A stretch of 64,000 nucleotides of DNA from Athripsodes cinereus (GCA_947579605.1 OX388307.1:10021237-10085236); one strand, 5' to 3'; positions 34,376 through 46,324 are shown, numbered from the stretch's first letter. Notes: generated from the letters alone by a model not told the origin. Program-made: numbers and translations.

Positions 34376-35669
34376 TATCAAAACTTATTAAGGGAGTCCA
34401 GACTTATCTATCCCTTTAAATTTTATATAATTATTTTAAGTGAAGAATGAGGCAAAGAAAATTCGTTGGGTTGGTCCGGTTTCAACCCTCACAAATAGAT
34501 CCTAGAGCCAGAGACTCTTATTTGGAAAACAAATTATGTTTTCCCTATTTTTTCTTACAAAATATCGAGTAGTTTTAATTTCTTACAAAACTCGCTAAAA
34601 TGATTTATGAAAAATGCTATCATAATGAGTTTATCGCGCCTTTGCGATAAACTCGCCCTCTGTATATTGATTGTATTTAATTTGAATGTATACCTTTTAT
34701 GTAATTGTTTGTAATCAATGTACAGTAAAGAATGAATAAATAATTATATTACTTATGTAGTAGGCATATTACTAAGTATAAATAAATATCTACAATTACT
34801 TACAAATACTCGTACCTACCTACTCGTAGGCTATGAAATTATATTTGAGCACACACAGATGTCGATGGGAATATGGCATCAAAGGGTCAATAAGTTATTA
34901 GTTAGAACAACATTAGTGCTAGGTGCCTACCTAAATAGGAACATGAAAATAGTAGCTACCTATGTTAGCACTTTTATCAAAGGTGCTGGAAATAAACAAC
35001 ACGGTACAAAATTAGAAAGGTGTATTTTTGTGTGTTAGGGAAGGTAAGCTACATGACCCGGTTATTTCGAGTTCGGTAAACACGACATCGTGGTTGTAAC
35101 GAACACTACCATTTTTATTTTGATTTAGATAATATATATTTTTGTTTTATTTATTATTATAATGATGCCACACAGATTTCCGAATTAAAAGCTAAATAAT
35201 AAGAAAATTGATAAAACCTTTACGTATATTTTGTACTACCTTTATGTATTTATACGTATGCAACTTCATGCACATTGTATTTTTAAATACATCAATATTC
35301 TTAATTTTTTTTTCTACCAACAGTAAATTAAATATTTGTTTAGACTACTCGATAATTTATTAATTTATTTTCTACCTAATACTACGGCTTATACTAGGTA
35401 CATATTAAATACAATAATTACTTAATAATACTAAACCATTAGCAACATCAAGCTATATGATACAAAATATTTATTAAAAATAAGCAATGTATGATACAAG
35501 ATAATGTTATAATTGCACAATATAACTATATTTCATTTCTATCTGAAGATTTTGATGTAAACTATGCAAAATGTCATATATTATTTTTGGTTAGTATTAC
35601 ATATTAAGTAAAGCAGCATAGGTATTAAATAGCAAATTAAATTGTGTTACTTTATTTACATTCGTTATT
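34376..35669. other. AT-rich stretch with one repeat fragment
   Basis: 34625-34745 matches the repeat at 25140-25250 (GCGCCTTTGCGATAAACTCG). Otherwise no gene or bounded element is seen. Confidence 0.4.
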
Positions 35670-35883
35670 GGGTGCGTCCAGATAGTAGGATGCGAACGTC
35701 AATCAATCATCAATCTTCAACGATTCGGAGCATTTTCCGAAGAAATATTTGAATGAATGCCTTCGTAACCCGTATAAGGACGGGAAACAAACGCATTCAT
35801 TCGAATATTTCTTCGGAGAATGCTCCGAATCGTTGAAGATTGATGATTGATTGACGTTCGCATCCTACTATCTGGACGCACTC
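35670..35883. repeat. 214-bp near-perfect palindrome
   Basis: GGGTGCGTCCAGATAGTAGG at 35670 is matched by the inverse CCTACTATCTGGACGCACTC ending at 35883. The arms continue through TGCGAACGTCAATCAATCAT, CAACGATTCGGAGCATT and GAAGAAATAT to a spacer of some 20-30 bp around 35777 (CGTATAAGGACGGG). Mismatches are few, which implies a recent or maintained foldback. A half copy (one arm plus spacer) lies at 60357-60512. Target duplication is not clear. Confidence 0.85.
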
Positions 35884-38800
35884 ATTAGCGAATTCGACCG
35901 TTTGTACTTACATTGATGGCGATGTTATAATAGGGTGCATTTACCGCTTATCGAAGTGGCATGACGCGCGGATGTGTAGCGAGGGCGTTACCCGCAACAT
36001 CCCTTCAGCTGGCTTTCCCTCTTCCTGTTTCTATATTTAAATAATACACAATATTATATATGTATATGAATAATTATACTTATAATAATATCTACTAGGT
36101 TTATGCCCGACTTTTTCTTAACAATTCAATCCTACAAAATTGCGTTTCAAGCACAGAATAGAAAACAGTAATCCTTCACTCAGAACGTCTTTGCGCCAAT
36201 TAAATCACCTCTTCCCACGACATCCATAATCATCTAAATATCGTCATAGGAACTATGTATTGCGAAAGAGGAATATCCAGGCCGTCAGAAACCTTGTGAA
36301 CGATATAATGTGGACAAAACATGGAAAATTAAATGCTCTCTTTTCTCTATCGTAAAAAAGATGAATTCGTATCACAAAAAGATAACATCTTTATTCACTG
36401 TGTCGATGTTTAGGTAGCAGATTTCCATTATGAAATAAAAAAAAGTTTTTTTTTTCTACTATATTTTGATCTTTGTTGTGAAATAAGGTAAATATAGTAA
36501 TAATACCTTATTATATATCCAGAAACACATTCAATACATATTAATATGAACTTTCATAAGGTTACCACCGAAAAAAAAAAGAATACATACATTCAATACA
36601 GTTCGAATAGAGTGCATTATATGTAGCTTTCCCCTTTCTTACCTAATTAAGGTGTACTCTGTAGAAGGCATAATACATATTATTTAATACACATATACAA
36701 ACCCGCGTAAATATTTTCGAACGGATAAATAATTATATTTTTACAATGTTTTTTTTACGAATATAAGATCGCAAGCTGTTTTTATGGAGCACACCATGTG
36801 TAGCTATAGTTTATCAGAATGCGGTGCTTTGTTTACTGATACAATAAAATATCTATTATAAAGATAAAATAGCTGGATCCCTATTTAGGTTTAGAAAGTA
36901 TAAAGTGAAGGTGGAAGGGATATACCTAGTAGCGATATACCTATGCAATTATGCATATAAGGAAGTACGTCCGGATCATTTAGATAATTTGACTAAAATT
37001 TATTTATTCATTGTCCTTAAGTTAGATCTTAGATTTCTAGTAAAGGATTACGGTCCCTTATGCCTTATATAATGCTGAAAACCAGCTGTTTTCCATAAGT
37101 CTTCGTGGATCCAATGATATCCGATCTGAGAAAAAATTTATCAAATAGAAACAGAAAATATGTAAATATTATTATTCTGTGGTTATTTATAGGTACATTA
37201 TAATCGATAATTTGATTTGTTATACGCGATTGTATTTATCATGTCTTTTATAGCTTGAATGTTTTAATATGTATTATAATAATAAAATAATAATATGTTA
37301 ATAATATTCTATTAGATCGATGCGTGTGGTCAAACACAGTACGCGGTCTTCCTGTTAGTGGACACAAGTCACAATAAATTGTACCTATTAAATATTTCTT
37401 TTAAGCCTGATTGAAATAAGAATTTCAGGCTCTCCTCTCCAGACTGAATTCACCACTAGGGAACACAAGACGGTGATATGTGTCCTTTACTCAGAATGTA
37501 TTTGTCTTAATTGAATCATACCTTTTCCGACAACGCCTTAGATGTCTCAGATTTATACAGGTGTCATCTGGGCCGTCGAAAACTTAAAGTCTAATTTTTT
37601 GGGCAAATATCATTTGATACCGTCATTACATGGTCAAAAAATATCTACGTATTATTTGACACATATTTTTATTTGCGGTTTCATTGAAACTTCACCTACC
37701 ACATGAGAAAAATAAATCAAAAATAACAGTTCGATGGCAAAACAGAATAAATTTTCACGAACCCGTAGGGACTTATAAATGTATTTTTATAGGTATTTCT
37801 TTTTCGATTTACTCACTCACATTAGAAAATACATAATACAGTTTCGTCACTTTATAATTTTTTGATGTACAAGAATTTTCAGAACTAATAGACAAATAAA
37901 TAAATAAAATTTTCTTTTCTGTATTGCATCGACCATATTTTTAACATAGTATATTTTTAAGAAAACTGTACAAAAATGAAGATGTTCCTTTGTGAAATTA
38001 GAAATTAAGTCGGCTACTTAATGCAGATGATTGCGAATAAAAACATTATGTTGTGATTGTGATGCTGGCGCAGGTTGATAATAATAATAATATAAATATG
38101 TAGGTAGCTACCTACCGTGTGGAGATTAATGTTCGTTACTTTGGCGGGACATTTACCGCGGATTTCCTCTTGGGCTTCCTGTTTTTCAAACCAATAAACC
38201 AAATATAACAAACACTAAATACTAATACATACCTATCTACATGAGTACCTATACACCTACTGTGGATTCATACAAATGTGCCTATGTCATATTATGTACA
38301 TTACATACTTATCTATTATAATTATAATTCAATTTACTGTACATAATTTAGGTATAATATTATAAATAAAATTATGTAATTTGACCCATTGTTTACCAAT
38401 ATATAGGTATTGAGTTGAGAAATAACATATTTTTTCCAAAAACAAAAATATCTTCCAGATAACATAATTTTCGAGTTGTGATATAGGTAAATAGCATATT
38501 ACCTATTAACAACAAAAAAAAACTATATTTGTACTCGTGCTTATCGTGAAAATGTTAATTAGCATCAAAATGGGCAAATATATTGCTCTTTTTCACAACT
38601 ACATATATTAGGTAGGTATTTAAAATTTTCTTACAACAATTTTCTCTTGCAACCTAAATAGAAATAATTATGCAGAAAATATGTTACTTTTTATATCACA
38701 ATGTATGTGGGTACTAAAAGTAATTTACCTTTAAGATGTAACATGTTCAATAGCCATCCGTCCCTGAAAATCAGTTTATTTTTCTTGTAACCAATTTCAC

Positions 38801-39920
38801 ATGAATCGTAAAATCAAGTCCATTTATCTTAAATTAAGTTCAGTAGCCCTGCAAGTATGCATTTAGCTTTTCAAACCAACTTTCCAAGACCTTTTCTGTA
38901 GTTATCAATAATCTTATTGTCATTATTTTTATGAAGCGGAAAAATATCCTGTATATCTTTGATTATTGATTGCATAAATTGCAGATTACTGCAAAGGTGT
39001 AATTACATTTTATAATAATTGATTTGATGGATTAATTTTTATTGTTTTTATTTATTTTCTTATTAAGATTTTCTTACCTGATTATTTGTCTCTTTTGCAG
39101 TTTCTATGCCTGCATGTACTTCTTTTGCATCAAGTTTTGTTTTATTGTTGACACCATTATCATTGAATCACGTATAGGTATTGCTCTCTGTTTTTGTAAT
39201 TAAATCACCTCAAGAGCTCATTTACACTATTGAAACTTTAGTTAGAGTCTAATAATATTGTAGAACTGTAAAACTTTTTTTTAAATAAATATAATTGTGT
39301 ATTTTATACAAATGAGATATACAATTTTAATCAATGATTTTAATACAATTATTCAAAAACAGAGGTGATGTGATGAGTATGAAAAAAAATCGAATGAAAA
39401 ATTTACAAATTTATTGTTTTTCTCGCTAGGTTCCAAATGTTCTTCATTTCAAAAATTATGAATAAGATTATCTGTAAGGCAGTAGGTGGTGTAACTAGCC
39501 ACCACAGACACTATAATAATAATAATATTACTTTTACAAAATAAATTAGATAAACTAGCGTTTTAACAAACTTTATAAGATTTAATTTTATATTCCTATT
39601 ATTCCAAAATCTATCGCTTTATTCAAGACAAGAAACACCGTTTCGGCTACTTAACAGTTCATTATATAAATAAATGAATACATCATTAAGCTGTCAATTG
39701 AATAATTCGATTAATAATTGACAGATGAACTAATATTTGATGATTTTCTATACTCTATAGGATACTGTTAGGTAGTGTTTTTGTAGTTATTTTATTTTAT
39801 TGCTTTCATATTTAATGTATCTATCAATATTATACATATATGTGCCTTATAGAAGATACTTAGTCATAAATTTTCTAATGATTAAATAAATAAAAATTTA
39901 AAAACAATGTTTTTTTGCAG
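35884..39920. other. AT-rich stretch, probably intron of the edl-like gene
   Basis: Contains minus-strand fragments of the LINE family described at 4381 (36176-36280, 37480-37580) and a relative of the palindrome at 13792 (36390-36490). At about 39101-39172 a pyrimidine tract and acceptor (TCTCTTTTGCAG) precede a short open segment, and GTATAG follows; this might be a small exon, but the evidence is thin. Confidence 0.4.
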
Positions 39921-40111
39921 ATTGTTAGAAAACGCAAATATCCAAAAGTCCATTACATTTCTGTTGAAAGAAGTGTTGAGTGCAGTCAGTATGATGGAAG
40001 GGGGTGTGGCAGTAGGGGGCAGAGGAGAGAGAGGACCTTTCAGTATACATCACTGGAGGGGGGAGAGTGCTAGAATACAGTCCTACCAACATGGAGACAA
40101 TTTACCTACAG
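39921..40111 (+). CDS. edl: ETS-domain-lacking (Edl/Mae-like) protein, internal or first coding exon
   Basis: TTTTTTTGCAG ends at 39920 and the exon runs to ACAG|GTACTA (donor GT at 40112-40113). The frame enters with one base completing a codon and gives LLENANIQKSITFLLKEVLS, an SMMEGG turn, a Gly/Arg-rich stretch, and HHWRGESARIQSYQHGDNLP. It leaves in phase 1: the last G joins AT of the exon at 43091 to make an Asp codon, restoring TDPRNW at the start of a PNT domain. That phase match is the main evidence. If no upstream coding exon exists, translation may start at the ATG at 39990 or 39993. The ATG at 39907 lies inside the acceptor tract and is unlikely. Confidence 0.72.
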
Positions 40112-40587
40112 GTACTATTTTTTAAAGCGTTGAATTGAAAATATGAAATGCAATTCTTTTGTGTGAGTCTTGTTTTTGAGTTAATTTACTGTTAGGAGTG
40201 CAGACAATATTAAAATTTGTTGCTTTTTGAAATCGTATCAATGTGAATAAATCTTTTTGAATAATTTGAACTTGAAATTGTCAACCATATCTGAAGGGTT
40301 GCCCAATAACTCAATGAAAATTTACCAATGTTGTTTTTTTTACCGTTTCTATATTTGAAGAACAAAGATGCAGAAAATATATTTGGTTCCGGACAAAATT
40401 TAATAAAACGATATATAAATAATATAGTACAATCATGACATTAAAAGGATGGCATCTATGTTTATTATATACACTTAGTACACCGGCTATCTCACTTGTG
40501 GAAGATGCCGTGATAGTATTTATTTATTTATTAAACAATTAACAAATGTTTCTCTTAAATTACAATATATTACACTTACCCACTTAA

Positions 40588-42347
40588 CACTAAACCTACC
40601 GAGCGCGGTCAAATGACCGTTTTTGAAATTTCGTTTAGAATTTCTTGTACATAACGTTGCTGTATCGACATGTAACTTTCTGACTTTTCCTATAATATGG
40701 ATATATTCCATTTTTGAATATTCACAACTTTTTTTATTTTTTAGTTTCTGATTTTTTTTTATTGCATGTCTAGTCTACCACGAGCGGTCATTTGACCTTT
40801 TGAACAATTCCTGTTATTAACTACTTTATTTTTCGGAAAGTGTACAAATGAAAAAAGTTTTATAAGTCCGTGGTGTAGTTGTGAATCTACAACGTTAACC
40901 AATGATTCCCAAAGTGATCAATATCGACTTCAAGAGGTCTAAGAATACCTAAAAAGAGTCCATGTCGGCGGAAAAAAGTGGGGGTTTATGAAAAGAAAAT
41001 GGGGGTCAACGAAAATGGATATCATACAAACAGGACTTGATTTTACTTTTGGCACTCCATGGAATCATCCACATATACAAATAATACCTATTTTTTTTAC
41101 ATAATCGCAGAAGTGAGTGTTGTCAATACGAAGAGAAATTGTCATTAGAAAAAGGAACTGATCGGAATAAGCACTATTGAAGAACAATCTTTCAATGTGA
41201 GTTACATTATACCAGATGTCAGAAATGCATTTGAAGTTGATAAATGTATAAATTATTAATATCAAGTATGATTAGGTCTAGCCAAAACCGAAAAATATGG
41301 CGAGTGGTCTGTGAAACAAAAAAGTTTGAAGACCTCTAGTATGAACAAACAAGCGATTGAAACAAATGTCTAGCTTGTGTCTAAAAATATGTATCTAAGT
41401 ATCATATTTATGGAATAAGAAATGGGGTTCGTTATTTTCCTCGACAACTATAAACCGAACTGACTTTATAGAAATCATTTTAGAGATTTGTTTGGTTTTA
41501 CAATAGAAGTCAAAGTAGCTAATGCCTACAAAACGATGAGTTTGCTTTCATCTCTCAAGTTTGGTTCAATTTCATCGAAAACAGTCAAAACTGTTATAAC
41601 CCAGGAGCATTTGTCTCTCCATAGATGAACAATTATTTCCTAATAAAAGCACGTCGTAGATTAACTCTATACTTGCCCAATAAATCGGACAAATTTGGTA
41701 TAAAATTTTGGTTGTCTTTCGATATAAGTTGTGAGTAAGTACATAGTAAACGGTTCTCCATATTTGGGAAGAGACAAAGAAAGAGAACCATCAGCCTCAC
41801 TTGAGGAACTTCAATGGCCAGAAAGCATGGTGTAAAATCTAAATGTTAAAAATACCTTTATAGGTACTTTTCAATATCTTAGATTTAGCCGGGATAAATG
41901 CTTGGATGTAAATAAGGAAATTACGGGTGAAGAAATTTCGAAGGAATAATTTTTATTTCAGTTGGCACAAGAAGACCAAATGTCAGAAAGAGACACAGCT
42001 ACGCCAAGAATGTTCATCAGAAACAAGAACAAATACATTTATAGATTCATCTGGACGGAAATCTTATCAAATAAGATATTATTAGGTCAATTTGTGAAAA
42101 AGTTAAAATTACTTACGTATGTGGAAAATATGCGACGCAAAATAATAAATTCTATAATATGTAAAAAATATACTAAAAATGCATAAATGTGCATAAAACT
42201 TTTCTAAATAGAACAAAAATATGTTTTTACTATCCAATTAGCAAAAAAAAAAGTTCTATACTAATGATATATATTTATTTTTTTGAAGCGGTCATTTGAC
42301 CGCTCGTGGTAGGAATAGGTATACATAAAATGTCGGTAGGTTTAGTG
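40588..42347. mobile_element. piggyBac-type relic with TTAA target duplication
   Basis: The ends are CACTAAACCTACCG at 40588 and CGGTAGGTTTAGTG ending at 42347, bounded on both sides by TTAA (40584-40587 and 42348-42351), the target of piggyBac elements. Just inside each end is GGTCAAATGACC, itself a palindrome, and CTACCACGAGCGGTCATTTG recurs at 40788 and, inverted, at about 42289-42312, so each end has a second inner inverted-repeat pair. The body has lost its coding frame. About 1.76 kb is shorter than the usual intact element (over 2 kb). Confidence 0.85.
41590..41830 (+). pseudogene. piggyBac transposase remnant
   Basis: Fragments of the DDE_Tnp_1_7 domain are readable with frame changes. 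NPGAFVS and a TI-E-like word are followed by KFGIKFWLSFDIS, which fits the conserved 'K.(G)IK.W...D' element, and then by a VNGSPYLGRDK segment, close to the '.Y.LN...YLGK' segment of family members. Stops and shifts make it non-functional. It lies centrally in the element at 40588-42347. Confidence 0.65.
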
Positions 42348-42593
42348 TTAATACAATTTGCATAAATATATATTTTTACTCTACATTCCATATTCGTATA
42401 CGAGTATGACAAAATTCAGCATAAATAGATTCAACAGGATTATAAAATATGAGGAATTTAAGAAAATGATATTAATTTTACAATTAGACAATAACAAAAA
42501 TATAAATTACCCATCATTACAACTAAACATACATTCATGGTTAGGTATATATGCACAAGAATGCAATCATGACTCACTTCCAATGCTGTAGTT

Positions 42594-42927
42594 CAGGGGT
42601 GGCCAACCCGCGGCCCACATGAAGCCCGTTGGGTGTCTACGTGCGACCCGCGAAGCATATGCACATTTTTCTAAATGGTAGTTGGTACAAGTTCCCGTTA
42701 CTTTTTTGAAAGAGGTATTTTGAGAAAATATTCTTAAAGACAACCAAGGAGTTTTGAAACATTTCAAATTTCTGTACCATTTTGAAAATTTGGTGACGGG
42801 GGGGTAGAAATTTCAAATTGAAGTAAAATTATCAAATGCTCCATATTTGGAGTATATTGGTGTGCGGCCCGGTTGGAAATCTCATTCTGAAATTTGGCCC
42901 GGCTGCTGAAAAGGTTGGCCACCCATG
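42594..42927. mobile_element. hAT-type MITE (CAGGGGTGGCCAACC ends)
   Basis: CAGGGGTGGCCAACC at 42594-42608 is mirrored by GGTTGGCCACCCATG at 42913-42927 with two mismatches. CTGTAGTT (42586-42593) and CTATAGAT (42928-42935) agree at 6 of 8 positions and fit an old 8-bp duplication. Further in are GCGGCCCACATGAAGCCCGT and TGTGCGGCCCGG, words common in non-autonomous hAT elements of many animals. No transposase. Confidence 0.8.
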
Positions 42928-43090
42928 CTATAGATAGAAAAATATATGTAAATTATATAATATATAATTATATTTATAAGTTTTTTCATATAACAACTAC
43001 TAGTTGTTGCCCATAATTTAACAACATCTTGTGATGCCTACAGATACATAAAAATATGAACTGTTAATTTATCTACAAAAATAATTTCAG

Positions 43091-43305
43091 ATCCCAGAAA
43101 TTGGAGCCGTGATGATGTTCAAACATGGCTAAATACTATGGCAAAGAAACACCACATCTCAACACCATTAGAAGAAAGATTCCCAATGAACGGCAAAGGT
43201 TTATGTCTGATGACCATGGATATGTATTTATGTCGAGTACCACATCAGGGGAAGTTACTATTTAGAGATTTCCAATTAAGGCTTGCGAGAGCAATGCATA
43301 TGTAA
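43091..43305 (+). CDS. edl: Edl/Mae-like PNT (SAM) domain, terminal exon
   Basis: ATAATTTCAG ends at 43090. The exon encodes a complete Pointed domain: DPRNWSRDDVQTWLNTM, then LEERFPMNGKGLCLMTMDMY, then a helix with LFRDFQLRLARAMHM, followed at once by TAA at 43303-43305. PNT domains are found in ETS factors such as Pointed and Yan, where an ETS DNA-binding domain follows further on. Here the protein ends at the PNT domain. That is the design of Drosophila Edl (Mae), a small protein that binds the PNT domains of Yan and Pointed and so tunes output of the EGFR/MAPK pathway. Domain call is firm; orthology is inferred from architecture. Confidence 0.85.
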
Positions 43306-43674
43306 AATACTCTTTAAACACAATATTATTGTTGGACTATGTAACACAGATTTTTTTTTAAAAGACTCCAATAGCATTCATTATGACAGTAAGAACATTG
43401 ATTTAAACTATTTATTTCCATAAAATTTTATGTTTTATTTATTACTTTTCGAGTCCGGACTTCAGACTTGCCACTCCAGTGTGCAGTGACATATATCGCT
43501 TAGTCATTTGCCATCCTTAGTTCATTCTCATCACATACATTCTGCATCAACGGGCATTACAATAAGTGTAGTTCGTGTCCTCTCCATCCGAATAGTCCCA
43601 ACACATAAAAAATCTTTACTCATTTTAAATTTACGTGAGCCTTTTACATGTGTTAGTTATTACAGTATTTTAAC
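43306..43674 (+). other. Probable 3' untranslated region and downstream sequence
   Basis: Follows the stop codon of the edl-like gene. No canonical AATAAA is close by; several weaker AT-rich variants are present. The position of the transcript end is undetermined. Confidence 0.35.
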
Positions 43675-43830
43675 AAAGACATTTTACATCTTAAATTCAG
43701 TAATTAGGTTTGCCACTCTTCTAGAATATTCTTTTGTTGGCACGGAGAGGATAGTTTGGATGTTTGCTACATACAACTGGTCTACTGGCTACCCCACTTG
43801 TGGGATGTGCCGTGATGGTATAATAGTAGG
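43675..43830 (+). repeat. Dispersed family copy
   Basis: AAGACATTTTACATCTTAAA, TTCAGTAATTAGGTTTGCCA, TTGGCACGGAGAGGATAGTT, ACAACTGGTCTACTGGCTAC, CCCACTTGTGGGATGTGCCG and TGATGGTATAAT give the full order of the family. The 116-codon frame across it is an artefact of the repeat. Confidence 0.75.
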
Positions 43831-44480
43831 TATAATGAAAAGAGATAATGTATGGTAGAGTAATAGATGATGTTAGATTTACTACAAATATCAATGTTTA
43901 TTGAGACATAAAATATAAATTAAAACATGAAATGAAATTTTAACATTATACTTTATTACTTTACACCAAAATGTTTAAATAACATTTTTATTGTCTTAAT
44001 TAATTGTAAATTTCAAATCTTTATTGGTTTATATCATTGACCTATATAGTGTAGACTAGTAACACAGTAGGTACTAATTTTATCAGAAATGTTCCAAAAT
44101 TAATAATACTATTATTATGTTGTTTCACTCCATAACATTATGACATTATAGGTTGTTATCCTTTTTATGCTTAAGTATCGCACATTCTGTATACCTGACA
44201 GAGCTATAAAAGGGCCCTTACAATAAAAAAAAAATAATATCTCAAAAGCCTTGCAACATCAATGTTTTTGGTGCATTTCCAATTTTTCCTTTGAACTTCT
44301 AGTCTATACAGTATGGGTAGATATTTACTTTGTATAATTCCAAAATAATGTTATCTGATATGAATTTCAAAATCTTGAACATGTTACATGTCTCAGATTT
44401 ATTGTGCAGTTGAATGTATACTTTAAACAAATGTTCCATATTTTTACACAACAAAAATGCCATCTTTCAATTTAACGTAG
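43831..44480. other. AT-rich non-coding stretch
   Basis: No gene or bounded repeat is seen. Confidence 0.4.
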
Positions 44481-44486
44481 ACCAGT

Positions 44487-44652
44487 GGGCCTAGTCAAAA
44501 CACATTTTAGCGTTACGTTTTCGTTTAGTTTTCGTTCAAACGTGAACGTGGCGAGAATGTGTCAATTTTCGTAGCTACTTGTGTATTTTAGCTAAGAAAA
44601 TTGACACATTTCAACGAAAACGTAACGCTTAAATGTGTTTTGACTAGGCCTA
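44487..44652. mobile_element. Foldback MITE with GGCCTAGTCAAAACACATTT arms
   Basis: GGCCTAGTCAAAACACATTT near 44488 is mirrored by AAATGTGTTTTGACTAGGCC ending near 44650. The arms continue with AGCGTTACGTTTTCG against CGAAAACGTAACGCT, and TGTGTCAATTTTC against GAAAATTGACACA further in. No target duplication could be resolved, so the superfamily is open. Confidence 0.7.
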
Positions 44653-44784
44653 CAGATTATTAAACAACCACTGGTCAAATAAAATACTAATTAAGTTCTT
44701 GCTTGTTTTGATCCAAGTATGTTAAAAAAGATGCACTGTGACCTTGTCCATGTTTGTACATATTTTTTTTTGTATATATATATA

Positions 44785-44960
44785 TATATGGACAATTTGT
44801 AAAGCGCCGTTTACTCATAACATGACCTCAAGGGCGCCGTATATCGTATCCATCACCCGAAACTCCCAGCAAAAAGGTGTGTCTTCAGTCCTCTTTTAAA
44901 ACTCTCTCCATTCACCTCCTCTCGCAGACACAGAGGCAGCTTGTTCCAACATCTAGTTAT
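44785..44960 (-). repeat. LINE 3'-end fragment, minus
   Basis: TGGACAATTTGTAAAGCGCC, GACCTCAAGGGCGCCGT and the later GGCAGCTTGTTCCAAC are shared in order with 46325-46470 (TGGACGATTTGTAATTGGTG, ATCTCAAGGCCACC, GTTCCAGG) and with 50525-50640. The copy at 46325 is joined to reverse transcriptase coding sequence on the minus strand, which sets the orientation. Confidence 0.55.
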
Positions 44961-45452
44961 ATTTGTATAGTTGAATTATTTATAGTAAAAGGTAATAATT
45001 TTTGAAAAGTATAGATTTAATTACATTTCTAGTTTTTTCTAATAATATTATAATTACTTAATTTAGTTTAGTGTCCGAGTGTAAATAGAATGCCACATAT
45101 TGTATCCCATTTTGACTTGTTGAAAGTATTTCAATGTTCTTCATCGTTAATATCCTTTGTATGAAAGAAATTTTAATTCGACAAATAAACATAACTTGAT
45201 CATGTAAAATTTTTACAATTATGTGAAGACACTAAAGTTTTTTAATATCAAATTTTTGAAAATTTATTGCTGTTAAATCAATATAATTGATACAATTTTT
45301 GTAAGTAATGAATTTACACATCACAAAGTAAAAGAGCATTGTGATTAACTTACAAGACTATATATCTCATAGAAAATCTCTCTCAGTTGATGCTTCATAA
45401 TGTGAAACTATATTAAATATGTAATACTCACTGCCCTTTTACCATAGATGGC

Positions 45453-45594
45453 AGTATAAACCCAAATACAACTTTATACACCTATCACAGAAAGCTAAAA
45501 GCTTATATCATGAAAGGAGAGTTTCCAACACCAGGAATCGAACTGTGCACCTCCTGTGCATGAAGCCGAGACACTACTTCCAGGCTGTCGACAA
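45453..45594 (-). repeat. SINE family A, minus copy
   Basis: On the minus strand the order is CGACAGCCTGGAAGTAGTGT (A-box side), CAGTTCGATTCC (B box), GGTGTTGGAAACTCTCC, AAGCTTTTAGCTTTC, TTGTATTTGGGTTTA. It is the fourth family member here and diverged from the copy at 8861. Confidence 0.75.
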
Positions 45595-45599
45595 ACTCA

Positions 45600-46320
45600 T
45601 ACTACATAATATATAGCGTACAAATCTCCTATCAATAATGTAAATATTGCAAGTTTATTGATGAATTCGGCTTCAATGCTGTGCTTGTTTCAAAATACAA
45701 TGATGAAGGATACAATTAATAACTACATATAACTAAAAGTGTCATGTTTTAATTGTATGATTTGGCACAACCCAACTATAGGCAGAGATCCTATAATTAT
45801 CAAATTCAAAACATGACGCATCTTCGTGCTTAATAGTTTGGGTCAAATTTTGCCCTTTGTAATGATATTATGTCCATCGAAACTTTTTTGATAAAATAGA
45901 TCATATTATAAAAAATTTTCTCCAGACATAATCTTACATTATTAATTGGAAATTTAAATTCTTCTTTAAACCAATACTAATTTTCAAATGATACATCACT
46001 ATAAATAAGTATATTTAGTATTTAAGTTTGTGACATAAAAGACTTTAGTTTTATTAGTCATAGTTACCGTGGATTAGCTACATTGTAAGTCTTGTTTTAT
46101 GTGTATAGCAACATTGTGTTTTATAGGTTTAAGTATCTAGTCAAAAGAATAAATTTTTATTGAAAGAAACAAAATTGTTTATTTATATATCCTATCACCT
46201 CTGTTTCCTTTATTATATTTATTAATTTATTCGTGTTCACAGCATTATTTGTTTTAGCTTGTATATTTTTTTAAACGAAAGATCTACTCTGTCAAGCATA
46301 TTTGCTTATTGCAAATAATA
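45600..46320. other. AT-rich non-coding stretch
   Basis: No gene or bounded repeat is visible. Confidence 0.4.
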
Positions 46321-46324
46321 ATAA

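Larger units (their letters stand above)
40112..43090 (+). other. Intron of the edl-like gene, filled with transposons
   Basis: A 2,979-bp intron with GT at the start and AG at the end. It holds a dispersed-family fragment (about 40440-40520), a piggyBac relic (40588-42347) and a hAT-type MITE (42594-42927). None interrupts the exons or their splice sites. Confidence 0.65.

Noticed and set aside
39101..39172. Small upstream coding exon for the edl-like gene
   Set aside because: Acceptor and donor words are present, but the 3' phase and coding quality cannot be confirmed; kept only as a remark in the intron entry.
39907..39920. ATG at 39907 as the start of the edl-like protein
   Set aside because: It is immediately followed by the polypyrimidine tract and AG of a splice acceptor, so it is most likely intronic.
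43508..43858. 116-codon frame downstream of the edl-like gene
   Set aside because: Its C-terminal half is the dispersed repeat (TTGGCACGGAGAGGATAG and CTGGCTACCCCACTTGTG), which yields similar frames elsewhere.
44483..44655. hAT assignment of the foldback element by reading its ends as CAGTGGGCC
   Set aside because: The opposite end reads GGCCTACAG and no 8-bp flank duplication matches, so the superfamily is left open.
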